Of a DNA stretch of 15,867 nt, positions 1 through 6,840 are shown one piece after another. Within the stretch, counting starts at the first letter, position 1; each line of letters opens with the position of its first letter. The position numbers were made by a program, and so were the translations under genes. The stretch comes from an uncultured Porphyromonadaceae bacterium. GTDB taxonomy: Bacteria; Bacteroidota; Bacteroidia; Bacteroidales; Muribaculaceae. The notes under the pieces were generated by a model. The model searched no databases. It was not told the origin of the DNA and was given only the letters and a program-made list of their open reading frames with translations. The stretch covers positions 1 through 15,867 of the forward strand of contig CAMWKC010000019.1 of assembly GCA_947174735.1 (NCBI GenBank), read 5' to 3'.

Positions 1-751
1 TGGTGATGACCGTGACAAGCATGAGCAGGTGCAGGAGATGTTTGACTCCATAGCTCCGGCCTACGACTTCATGAATACAGCCATGACTTTCGGACTGCAC
101 CGGCGCTGGCGCGACCGTGCTCTCGATATGGCAGACGAAGCTTTGCGCCGAAACGGTATGAAAGCCCTGGCCGAAGTACTTGATGTCGCTACAGGCACCG
201 GTGATGTAGCTTTCGAGCTGGCACACCGCTATCCGAAGGCGCATATCACCGGTATCGACCTTTCGACAGGAATGCTTAATGTCGCCCGACATAAACTTGC
301 AGAACGTCAAGATAAGAACCGCATAGATTTCGAGACCGGCGACTGTCTTGACTTACGCTGGCAGGCCAACACTTTCGACCTTATTACAGTAGCTTACGGC
401 GTGCGTAATTTCGAGCGTCTCGAACAAGGCTACTCCGAGATGGCCCGTGTGCTACGTCCCGGCGGAGTACTCTGTGTAGTGGAACTGTCACAACCGGAAA
501 ATAAGTTGTGTCTGGCAGGTTACAATCTTTACTCACATCACCTCATACCTCTTGTCGGCCGTATTGTCAGCGGCGATTCACGTGCTTACACTTATCTGCC
601 CGAAAGTATTGCCGCAGCTCCGCAGCGCAACGATATGACCGCACTTATGGAGCGTGCCGGTCTACGGCAGACCGTATGGAAATCACTTACTTTCGGAGCT
701 GTCACTATCTATACAGCTACCAAACCCCTATCAAGCAACACACTCAGATGA
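1..751 (+). CDS. menG: Demethylmenaquinone methyltransferase (UbiE/MenG family), 5' partial
   Basis: Class I SAM-dependent methyltransferase that C-methylates demethylmenaquinone in the last step of menaquinone synthesis. The frame is open to the left edge (read from base 2: GDDRDKHEQVQEMFDSIAPAYDF), so the true start lies outside; the GTG at 29 is not a natural start because the homologous N-terminus runs through it. Visible family marks are MFDSIAPAYDFMN near the N-terminus, the SAM motif LDVATGTGDVAFEL, GVRNFE in the middle and RPGGVLCVVELSQP towards the C-terminus. The stop overlaps the next start as ATGA at 748-751, implying translational coupling. In a Bacteroidales anaerobe the menaquinone role is more likely than ubiquinone; that is inference from lineage. 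Confidence 0.93.
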   Translation, partial: GDDRDKHEQVQEMFDSIAPAYDFMNTAMTFGLHRRWRDRALDMADEALRRNGMKALAEVLDVATGTGDVAFELAHRYPKAHITGIDLSTGMLNVARHKLAERQDKNRIDFETGDCLDLRWQANTFDLITVAYGVRNFERLEQGYSEMARVLRPGGVLCVVELSQPENKLCLAGYNLYSHHLIPLVGRIVSGDSRAYTYLPESIAAAPQRNDMTALMERAGLRQTVWKSLTFGAVTIYTATKPLSSNTLR

Positions 752-1992
752 CACGCAAGCAATTCGAGATAATGGCTCCTGTCGGCAGCTTTGACAGTCT
801 TGCGGCAGCGCTGCAGGCAGGTGCCGACGCCGTTTACTTCGGTATCGAAGGCCTCAATATGCGCTCGCGTTCAAGCGCCAACTTCACTGCCGACGATATG
901 GCTGACATTGTGGCACAATGTCGCGCCTGCGGAGTGAAGACGTATCTTACGGTCAACACCATTATTTACGATAATGATATGGAGCTTATGCGTACTATCA
1001 TCGACCGTGCTCACGCGGCCGGTGTCACAGCCATAATAGCTTCCGACATGGCCGCTATACTCTACGCACGTTCCATAGACCAGGAGGTACACATATCGAC
1101 ACAGGTCAATATTACCAATATCGAAGCTGTACGTTTTTATAGCCAGTGGGCTGATGTTATGGTACTCGCCCGTGAGCTCAATATGGAACAGGTAGCCGAA
1201 ATACACCGTCGTATCATAGCCGACGATATACGCGGACCGCACGGCGAGCTGATACGTCTGGAAATGTTCTGTCACGGTGCACTGTGTATGGCTGTAAGCG
1301 GTAAATGCTACATGAGCCTGCATCAGATGAATTCATCGGCCAACCGTGGTGCCTGCAATCAGATATGCCGCCGCTCCTATACTGTCACCGACAACGAGAC
1401 CGGTGAACAGCTTGCCATTGACAACAAATATATAATGAGCCCCAAAGATCTTAAGACAATACATTTCCTCAACCGTATGGTCGAAGCCGGAGTGAGTGTC
1501 TTTAAGATTGAAGGACGTGCCCGCGGACCTGAATATGTACGTGAGACAGTCGAAGCCTATTCAGAAGCTCTGACAGCGATATGCGAAGGTACCTACACAC
1601 CTGAACGCATAGCCGTCTGGGACGAACGTCTGGCTCGTGTATTTAACCGTGGTTTCTGGGACGGCTACTACCTCGGACAGCGTCTGGGCGAATGGAGTGC
1701 CAAATACGGCTCCTCCGCCACACGTGTCAAGGTATATGTAGCCAAAATACTGCGTTATTTCCCTAATATCGGTGTCGGCGAGTTCCGTCTTGAAGCCGGC
1801 TCACTAAGTGTGGGTGATGAAGTGGTAATCACCGGTCCCACTACCGGAGCGCTCATATTTACAGTCAGTGAACTCCGGGTTGATTTGCAACCGGTGCAGA
1901 CTGTCAACAAAGGAGACCTGTTCTCTATGCCTGTACCTCAGAAAATACGTACCAGCGATCGTCTTTACCGCTGGGAGCCTACAAAATTATAA
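748..1992 (+). CDS. Peptidase U32 family protein (TrhP/RlhA-like)
   Basis: A 414-residue member of the U32 family. The ATG at 748 is chosen because it overlaps the upstream TGA (ATGA) and leads directly into the conserved N-terminus FEIMAPVGSFDSLAAALQAG; a longer open frame upstream is only a shadow of the methyltransferase gene. The U32 signature is seen at residues about 172-187 (EMFCHGALCMAVSGKC), followed by CNQIC near 203-207. Proteins of this group studied in E. coli (TrhP, RlhA) are needed for hydroxylation of tRNA or 23S rRNA nucleotides rather than being proven proteases. Which RNA this one acts on cannot be told from sequence. Second gene of the forward run. Confidence 0.92.
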   Translation: MTRKQFEIMAPVGSFDSLAAALQAGADAVYFGIEGLNMRSRSSANFTADDMADIVAQCRACGVKTYLTVNTIIYDNDMELMRTIIDRAHAAGVTAIIASDMAAILYARSIDQEVHISTQVNITNIEAVRFYSQWADVMVLARELNMEQVAEIHRRIIADDIRGPHGELIRLEMFCHGALCMAVSGKCYMSLHQMNSSANRGACNQICRRSYTVTDNETGEQLAIDNKYIMSPKDLKTIHFLNRMVEAGVSVFKIEGRARGPEYVRETVEAYSEALTAICEGTYTPERIAVWDERLARVFNRGFWDGYYLGQRLGEWSAKYGSSATRVKVYVAKILRYFPNIGVGEFRLEAGSLSVGDEVVITGPTTGALIFTVSELRVDLQPVQTVNKGDLFSMPVPQKIRTSDRLYRWEPTKL

Positions 1993-2015
1993 GAATACTA
2001 CCTAACCTGAACATC

Positions 2016-3212
2016 ATGGAAAAAAACATTGAATCGTATGAAGTCTCCTCTGATATAGAGGACAGCAAAAAGAAAAAAAAGACACTTGCACGCTTTATTC
2101 CGCCCGGTGTGCCATGTCTGTTGTGTGTCACAGCCCTGTTCTGGTATCTGGGCCATATCATGGGTGTCAGCAACATGCTTAACACTATCATGCACACAGC
2201 GCACGACTTATTGCTTAATACCGTATTTTACCTGATGGGTATCTGTGTTGTAACCGGAGCTATAGGACGCCTGTTCGTGGAGTTCGGCGTAGTACGCCTG
2301 CTTGAGATACTGCTACGTCCGTTGATGCGTCCGTTGTTTAATCTGCCCGGTGTTGCGTCTCTTGGTGCGGTCATGACATTCCTCAGTGATAATCCTGCTA
2401 TTATTTCTCTTTCACAGGATAAACGTTTCAGCCAGTATTTTAAGAAATATCAGTACATATCGCTCACTAATTTCGGTACAGCCTTCGGTATGGGCCTGCT
2501 TGTAATGGTCTTTATGATCGGTCAGGGCTTTTTTGTTGCTCCTCTTGTAGGTCTGTTCGGTGCCTTCTGCGGCTGTGTTGTTTCCACACGACTTATGCAG
2601 CGGTTCATCATACGTAGCTATCCCCGTTATCGTGATGAACTCGTAACCGAGGCTGAAACTATAGAGGCGGACCAGCGTCCGACGGAAGAAAAGTCGGTAT
2701 TTATACGTGTACTTAATTCACTGCTTGACGGCGGCCGAAGCGGTGTCGATGTCGGTATTGCCATTATTCCGGGTGTGCTTATTATCTCTACCCTTGTTAT
2801 GATACTGACTTTCGGTGCATCGGAGAGCGGAGCTTATACAGGAGCTGCTTACGAAGGTATCGAGTTGTTACCGTGGCTGGCACAGAAGATTGACCTTGTA
2901 TTCTATATACTTTTCGGCTTTAACGACCCTCATCTTGTGGCATTCCCCATTACAGCGCTCGGTGCTGTAGGTGCAGCGCTCGGACTGATACCCAACTTCA
3001 TGAGCCAGGGCTGGATTGACGGTAATGCTATAGCTGTGTTTACGGCTATAGGCATGTGCTGGAGCGGTTACCTGAGTACCCACACCGCCATGCTCGACTC
3101 CATGGGTTATCGTGACCTTACCCCGAAAGCTATAGGTGCTCACACTATCGGCGGTCTTGTGGCTGCGATAGTGGCACATTGGGTATTTACACTTGTCAGC
3201 ATGCTGATGTAA
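2016..3212 (+). CDS. Membrane protein with nucleoside-recognition (Gate) domains
   Basis: A 398-residue polytopic inner-membrane protein. The N-terminal ~25 residues are charged and include five consecutive lysines, then a first hydrophobic helix follows (PPGVPCLLCVTALFWYLG). The Gate-type hydrophobic region appears twice: around residues 70-140 (VFYLMGICVVTGAIGRL, then MTFLSDNPAIISLSQDKRF) and again around 235-330 (GVDVGIAIIPGVLIISTLVM, later GFNDPHLVAFPITALGAVG). Such proteins resemble YjiH/spore-maturation-type membrane proteins; the transported substrate is unknown and the 'nucleoside recognition' name is historical. The ATG follows the U32 stop by 23 nt, so it is probably co-transcribed. 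The gene ends just before a strong bidirectional hairpin. Confidence 0.85.
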   Translation: MEKNIESYEVSSDIEDSKKKKKTLARFIPPGVPCLLCVTALFWYLGHIMGVSNMLNTIMHTAHDLLLNTVFYLMGICVVTGAIGRLFVEFGVVRLLEILLRPLMRPLFNLPGVASLGAVMTFLSDNPAIISLSQDKRFSQYFKKYQYISLTNFGTAFGMGLLVMVFMIGQGFFVAPLVGLFGAFCGCVVSTRLMQRFIIRSYPRYRDELVTEAETIEADQRPTEEKSVFIRVLNSLLDGGRSGVDVGIAIIPGVLIISTLVMILTFGASESGAYTGAAYEGIELLPWLAQKIDLVFYILFGFNDPHLVAFPITALGAVGAALGLIPNFMSQGWIDGNAIAVFTAIGMCWSGYLSTHTAMLDSMGYRDLTPKAIGAHTIGGLVAAIVAHWVFTLVSMLM

Positions 3213-3235
3213 GTAACAGACAGAACAAACAATAT

Positions 3236-3279
3236 AATATAAATCGGGCCGGTTTCATGAAGCCGGCCCGATTTATATT
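3236..3279. terminator. Bidirectional intrinsic terminator between convergent genes
   Basis: A perfect 17-bp inverted repeat (3236-3252 with 3263-3279) around a 10-nt loop. It has a GGGCCGG/CCGGCCC core and A/T-rich outer arms that supply T-runs on either strand. It sits between the forward membrane-protein gene (stop at 3212) and the reverse pyrophosphohydrolase gene; the right arm overlaps the last base of that gene's stop codon. The geometry fits termination in both directions. Confidence 0.85.
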
Positions 3280-3611
3280 TACTCAGTTTCTGAATCCTGA
3301 CTACGACGTTCGGCAAAACGGTCCTTATCACGAACTGTTTTCTTCCGCAAAGACTCTTCAAGCGCACTCTGAAGGTCTGTTCCTGTCTGATTGGCCAGAC
3401 AAAGCACTACCCACAGCACATCAGCAAGCTCTTCACTTAATGAATGTTTCAAATCACCCTTTTTAGCTATCTGGTCGCCGTAAGTCCTTGCTATAACACG
3501 AGCTAACTCACCTACTTCTTCAGTAAGGAGCACCATATTAGTGAGTTCGGAAAAGTAGCCGCCACCTACTTCGCGTATCCAGCGGTCTACCGCCTGCTGT
3601 GCTTCTCTCAT
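3279..3611 (-). CDS. MazG-like nucleotide pyrophosphohydrolase
   Basis: A 110-residue all-alpha NTP-PPase of the MazG/dUTPase superfamily, which hydrolyses (deoxy)nucleoside triphosphates to monophosphate and pyrophosphate for house-cleaning. The metal-binding pattern is visible as EEVGE (residues 31-35) and EELAD (60-64), matching the EExxE...ExxD arrangement. Length fits the short single-domain forms. Its ATG overlaps the rsmA stop as ATGA (3608-3611), so it is translated from the same transcript. The C-terminal tail is short, polar and ends in acidic residues. The exact substrate cannot be deduced. Confidence 0.88.
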   Translation of the reverse strand: MREAQQAVDRWIREVGGGYFSELTNMVLLTEEVGELARVIARTYGDQIAKKGDLKHSLSEELADVLWVVLCLANQTGTDLQSALEESLRKKTVRDKDRFAERRSQDSETE

Positions 3612-4462
3612 AATATTTCACCTTCAACCGGTATATCTCCGTCAACGGGTATTACAGGTTCCGGAGCATCCGGACGCACAGCTTTGGCAAGCTCTACAAA
3701 CTGTTCGACTCCGAGACGTTCAGGACGCAGCGTCATAAGTTCGGACTGAAGTATCGGACTGCCGGCAGGTATAAGTCCGGCCAACGAATTACGCAGAGTC
3801 TTACGACGCTGCCCGAAGGCTGTCTTAACCACAGTCTTGAACAGACGTTCATCACAGCCAAGCGATGTGCGCGAATTACGTGTGAGGCGCAGTACGCCGC
3901 TCTCTACCTTCGGAGCCGGTGAGAATACCTGCGGCCCGACATTAAACAGATATTCGCAGTCATACCAGGCCTGTAACAATACTGACAGTATGCCATACAC
4001 CTTACCTCCCGGTTTGGCGCAGATACGTTGAGCTACCTCTTTCTGCAGCATACCTGCTACCACAGGTATTTTCTCTTTATAATCAAGAACCTTAAAAAAT
4101 ATCTGTGAAGATATATTATAAGGATAATTACCTATCAGGGCAAACTGACCTTCATATATATCATCGAGATTCATCTTCAGGAAGTCACCTTCTATAACAT
4201 CAAGAGCCGGATAAGCCTTCGACAGATACTGTACGCTTTCTGCATCGAGCTCGACGCATTTAAGCAAACGGTTAGTCTCAAGCAGAAACTGTGACAATAC
4301 CCCCATACCGGGACCTATCTCGAGTATCGGAATTTCACCCCATTGTGAGGCTGACAACGGTAGATTGACTTCAGCGATAGTATCAGCGATACGACGGGCG
4401 ACACCTAAATCGGTAAGAAAATGCTGTCCTAACGATTTCTTGGCTTTGACTTGTTTCGGCAT
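3608..4462 (-). CDS. rsmA: 16S rRNA (adenine1518-N6/adenine1519-N6) dimethyltransferase RsmA
   Basis: KsgA/RsmA dimethylates two adjacent adenines in the 3'-terminal hairpin of 16S rRNA during small-subunit maturation. The 284-residue product starts with the typical KKSLGQHFL segment (residues 8-15), has the SAM motif LEIGPGMG (47-54), the acidic ELD that ends strand 2 (71-73), GDFLKM (92-97) and the catalytic NYPY (112-115, normally NxPY). The C-terminal helical domain contains VFSPAPKVESGVLRL and FGQRRKTLRNSL. It is the first gene of a reverse two-gene operon; its promoter would lie right of 4462, but no clear Bacteroidota promoter match was found there. Confidence 0.96.
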   Translation of the reverse strand: MPKQVKAKKSLGQHFLTDLGVARRIADTIAEVNLPLSASQWGEIPILEIGPGMGVLSQFLLETNRLLKCVELDAESVQYLSKAYPALDVIEGDFLKMNLDDIYEGQFALIGNYPYNISSQIFFKVLDYKEKIPVVAGMLQKEVAQRICAKPGGKVYGILSVLLQAWYDCEYLFNVGPQVFSPAPKVESGVLRLTRNSRTSLGCDERLFKTVVKTAFGQRRKTLRNSLAGLIPAGSPILQSELMTLRPERLGVEQFVELAKAVRPDAPEPVIPVDGDIPVEGEIL

Positions 4463-4578
4463 AATATATAGTTTTTATATGTTTCTATATTCTTAACAAC
4501 CGTATCCCCCCATATTATTACCTTGCAATAGATTTCTATAAGTTATACGGAGTTTACAATAACTTTTACAAAGGTTAC

Positions 4579-4686
4579 AACTAACAGGAACGACACCGAA
4601 CGGCTCGCTACGCTCGCCTGCGGCACTACTGCCCCGTCTTTGACACAGAACAACACAGGAACTGAAACACAGAACAACACAGAACT
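4579..4686. repeat. Left arm of a 108-nt imperfect inverted repeat
   Basis: This arm matches the reverse complement of 4800-4907 over its whole length, with about eight differences concentrated in the GCGGCAC-to-TTTGACAC stretch. The outer 13 bases (AACTAACAGGAAC) are a perfect terminal inverted repeat. The arm contains GGCTCGCTACGCTCGCC, a sequence built from two GCTCGC copies, and part of a tandem ACACAGAACAACACAGGAAC-type repeat. Confidence 0.9.
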
Positions 4687-4691
4687 TAAAG

Positions 4692-4775
4692 GTCAACTTC
4701 GTTAAGGGATAACTAAAAAGTCAGCTTCTGTGAGAAGCGGATTAAAAGTCAACTTTTGTAAGGAATAAATTAAAA
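4692..4775. repeat. Three 28-nt tandem direct repeats in the loop of the inverted repeat
   Basis: Units start at 4692, 4720 and 4748 and share the pattern GTCAACTT, then TGTAAGG-like, then AAATTAAAA. Spacing is exactly 28 nt each time; unit 2 is the most diverged. Because 28 is not a multiple of three, a coding repeat is unlikely. There are no unique spacers between units, so this is not a CRISPR array. Confidence 0.8.
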
Positions 4776-4799
4776 AGTTCCCGAATTATCCTGTATTTC

Positions 4800-4907
4800 A
4801 GTTCTTGTGTTGTTCTGTGTTTCAGTTCCTGTGTTGTTCTGTGTCAAAACGTGCCACGGGTGCCGCAGGCGAGCGTAGCGAGCCGTTCAGTGTTGTTCCT
4901 GTTAGTT
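4800..4907. repeat. Right arm of the 108-nt imperfect inverted repeat, with a nested 24-nt tandem duplication
   Basis: Reverse complement of 4579-4686. At the inner edge two near-identical 24-nt units (4797-4820 and 4821-4844, one mismatch) of the form TTCAGTTC-TGTGTTGTTCTGTGT lie head to tail. A transcript through both arms would fold into a very long hairpin. No obvious target-site duplication is seen outside the arms. Confidence 0.9.
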
Positions 4908-4966
4908 CCATCTATAAAGTCAGAATAAAGCAAAAAGAATTATAAAACATATAGTATAAAAATGCT

Positions 4967-4998
4967 CAAGGCGCCTGTCCTCACGGATTGGCGCCTTG
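4967..4998. terminator. GC-rich hairpin flanked by T-runs on both sides
   Basis: A 9-bp perfect stem, CAAGGCGCC with GGCGCCTTG, around a 14-nt loop. The right side is followed by TGTTGTGTTTT; the left side is preceded by TATAAAAA, giving a T-run on the other strand. It resembles a bidirectional intrinsic terminator, but no intact gene ends nearby, so it may belong to a lost gene or to the 5' leader of the truncated gene at 5039. Confidence 0.5.
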
Positions 4999-5038
4999 TG
5001 TTGTGTTTTCCATAATACTTTCTAACTAACCTAACATC

Positions 5039-5089
5039 ATGAAACGATTTTCTGTACTTATAACATTGCGGAGAGAAAAAAGGTTTTAA
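5039..5089 (+). pseudogene. Possible truncated start of a chromosomal gene
   Basis: ATG at 5039 opens a 16-codon frame (MKRFSVLITLRREKRF, then TAA). The bases before it (CTAACTAACCTAACATC) closely resemble those before the membrane-protein gene at 2016 (CTACCTAACCTGAACATC), and MKRFSVLITL looks like the start of a signal peptide. After about ten codons the sequence turns basic and stops. I infer that a genuine gene start was cut off here, possibly at the island junction; a genuine short peptide is the alternative. Confidence 0.35.
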
Positions 5090-5169
5090 GAAAGTTGAAA
5101 AAATTTTCGTTGAACCTCACAAATTAAGAAATAGCAGGAGGGTAGAGTTATAAAAGAACTGTTAGCGCA

Positions 5170-5183
5170 TAGCAATCTTGCTA
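5170..5183. other. Candidate oriT palindrome upstream of the mobilisation remnants
   Basis: TAGCAA-TC-TTGCTA is a perfect 6-bp-arm inverted repeat followed by CTACGTAACGATATAGGGG. A short inverted repeat next to a nick region placed just before mobilisation genes is the usual oriT layout in Bacteroides mobilisable elements. Assignment rests on position and structure only; the nick site cannot be named. Confidence 0.35.
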
Positions 5184-5218
5184 CTACGTAACGATATAGG
5201 GGTAATTTTGATACTTAG

Positions 5219-5353
5219 CCCACATATAGCGCCCTGATAAATCTCTTCGGGAGTGCCGGAAGACCAAAAGATAAAAAAGAGAAGGTTATTGATATGCTGA
5301 AAGGAATGTCAACCGAGGAAATTGCCGCTATCATGCAAGCCATCAACAAATAA
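5219..5353 (+). pseudogene. 3' fragment of an unidentified gene of the mobile element
   Basis: An open frame beginning after a TAG (5216-5218) encodes 44 residues ending FGSAGRPKDKKEK, then VIDMLKGMSTEEIAAIMQAINK. There is no start codon before the middle of the fragment, so it looks like the C-terminal tail of a larger protein. GRPKDKK resembles an AT-hook-like basic patch and the end a short amphipathic helix. Its place just before the relaxase remnant suggests an accessory mobilisation or replication gene, but I do not recognise the family. Confidence 0.45.
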
Positions 5354-5384
5354 TGTGTTTTTTTTGTGAGAAAACAATAATCAA

Positions 5385-6087
5385 ATGGGTGTCCAATCTG
5401 AGCACACACAATATTTGATCGCTCGGTACTTTGATAAGCAGCATCCGCATTGTCATCTCTTTTTCAATCGCATTGCTAATGACGGTTCTGTCATCTCTGA
5501 CAGTAACGAGCGCAGACGCAACGAAGCTGCTTGTCGCAAAATAAAACAACGTCATATTTTTGACCTTCGGTAATAGGCAGCCCCAAGAAATCAACCCTGA
5601 CCGTCTGCGAAAATATGATGCTGAAAAATTACTTATCCGTCAACTGGTACTCAATCGTCTATCGCAGTCCAATGACTGAAATACCTTTGTACAGTTGTTT
5701 ACACAGGATGGAATAATCCTTTCCTTCTACACCGACAACAATATCGGACACATCCAGGGTGTGGCGTACGAACATAACGGTTTCTGCATTTCCGGCTCCA
5801 AACTCAGTCTACATAGACGCTTCTCTTACGGCAATCTATGTAAACAGTTTGGCAGCATAGACACCAAGCGTTCTATTGCGGCCCAGCCGAGAGGTATCAA
5901 GCAGCGCAACGTTACCTTTATTCCTGTAGTCCGTTATATCGAAATCCTGACAAGTCTTGCTGCCTCATCTCCGAAAGCTGCAAACAGACGTGGCGATAAC
6001 TGTGAGTATGAAGTCGGACGGCGCGGACGTCGTTGGGAACGCATCGACGATCACATTCAAATGTTGTCAGACAGCAAAAGGAGATAG
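5385..6087 (+). pseudogene. Relaxase/mobilisation nuclease, degraded
   Basis: Remnant of a Bacteroides-type MobP relaxase, which nicks oriT and pilots the DNA strand during conjugation. The first piece (5385-5573) has the metal-binding His motif HPHCHLFFNRI and then DGSVISDSNERRRNEAACRKIK, typical of this family. Near 5560-5575 the frame shifts, and coding continues in another frame as REINPDRLRKYDAEK-type sequence. A TGA at 5677-5679 stands where the family has Trp (SND-stop-NTFVQLF), then comes GIILSFYTDNNIGHIQGVAY and FCISGSKL. The N-terminal part with the catalytic Tyr is absent. With truncation, frameshift and nonsense codon it cannot be functional. Confidence 0.85.
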
Positions 6088-6538
6088 AGACTCTCAAAGT
6101 CTTGCAGGCATTCTGCAAAAATCCTTAGAACCCCAGCGAGAAAGGAGTAGTACCGAAAACCTACTTTTAGCAGTCAAGCGAGTTTGTGACAATGTAATCC
6201 GAACTAATAATGAGCAGCTACCGACAATGTTCGCCGACAGACAGGAATTCGAGAACTTCCGTAAATCACCCGAACAAAGATTTCTATCAGCGATAACATT
6301 CACCGCTTACAAGAGTTCTCTTAAAAGCCGCTTAAAATCCATAGAAGAAAGGTTGAGTCAAGATTTCTGCCTCTGGGCAATCAACTTTTATAGTCAAAAG
6401 CAAGATACGGGATTTAAAAGTATTCTCAGCGGTTTAAAGAACCTGAAAGGTATTAAGATCGAGGGTATTTTGCCATTTTTAGCATTTCTTTTCTTAGCTA
6501 TGTTTGCAGTCTACTTGATAAGTAGCATAACCAATTGA
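5957..6538 (+). CDS. Mobilisation-associated protein with C-terminal membrane helix; start uncertain
   Basis: The open frame gives 193 residues, but roughly the first 40 codons overlap the relaxase remnant in another frame and are probably not real protein; no good internal start is visible. The credible part is the last ~150 residues: a charged helical region (LLLAVKRVCDNVIRTN, later SSLKSRLKSIEERL) followed by a terminal hydrophobic segment, ILPFLAFLFLAMFAVYLISS. In Bacteroides mobilisable elements a small helical membrane-anchored protein commonly follows the relaxase, and the position fits. The 5' portion may be frameshifted, since a neighbouring frame reads QQKEIETLKVLQAFCKN. Function is inferred from context only. 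Confidence 0.45.
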   Translation: MLPHLRKLQTDVAITVSMKSDGADVVGNASTITFKCCQTAKGDRDSQSLAGILQKSLEPQRERSSTENLLLAVKRVCDNVIRTNNEQLPTMFADRQEFENFRKSPEQRFLSAITFTAYKSSLKSRLKSIEERLSQDFCLWAINFYSQKQDTGFKSILSGLKNLKGIKIEGILPFLAFLFLAMFAVYLISSITN

Positions 6539-6840
6539 ATAGTATCAGTCACATCCATATCCAATCTTCTCCATCCAAAGGTAATACTCCAACCTCAGGC
6601 TAAGAGCGACAAAGCACACACAGAAAAAGAAAATACTCAACCTCCCTTTAGTCAGCACTCTGAACTCAAATTTTCCGACTGGTTTATAGCAGTAATCTCA
6701 GAAAAATTTACTAATTTTACAACTAAGTAACGCTTATCTGAAAATGACCAGTCAGAAACAAAAAGATATACGGCAAGAGCCGAGAACTTTTAGAACATCC
6801 TCGTAGTCGTTACAGGCTTTGGTCGGCCTTCAGATGCTAC
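6539..6840. other. 302-base stretch without a recognised gene
   Basis: The frame of the preceding protein continues past its TGA as an open reading to 6730, including QPQAKSDKAHTEKENTQ and FSDWFIAVISEKF. It could be a further eroded piece of the mobilisation module. From 6748 the frame of the downstream restriction gene is open (including YGKSRELLEHPRSRYRLW) but lacks an ATG until 6841. No convincing promoter match or tRNA was seen. Confidence 0.4.

Larger units (their letters stand above)
4463..5218. other. 756-base non-coding stretch at the left end of the accessory island
   Basis: I see no convincing full gene here. From left to right it holds the presumed upstream region of rsmA, a 329-nt inverted-repeat structure (4579-4907), a hairpin (4967-4998), a 16-codon gene start (5039-5089), A-rich sequence, and a candidate oriT palindrome (5170-5183). 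Short reverse-strand open frames across the inverted repeat are low-complexity readings of the repeat itself. Confidence 0.6.

Noticed and set aside
508-747. 80-codon N-terminal extension of the U32 protein
   Set aside because: It overlaps the methyltransferase gene in another frame, has unusual composition, and the ATG at 748 gives the ATGA overlap and the family N-terminus.
4493-4696. Reverse-strand 67-residue open frame upstream of rsmA
   Set aside because: It is a translation of the inverted-repeat arm with low-complexity Cys/Ser/Val content and has no gene-like context.
4692-4775. CRISPR-like array
   Set aside because: The 28-nt units are directly adjacent with no unique spacers, there are only three, and no cas gene is in the window.
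4579-4907. Retron or group II intron RNA
   Set aside because: The long inverted repeat could form a large RNA hairpin, but no reverse transcriptase is encoded nearby and no intron-type conserved domains were seen.
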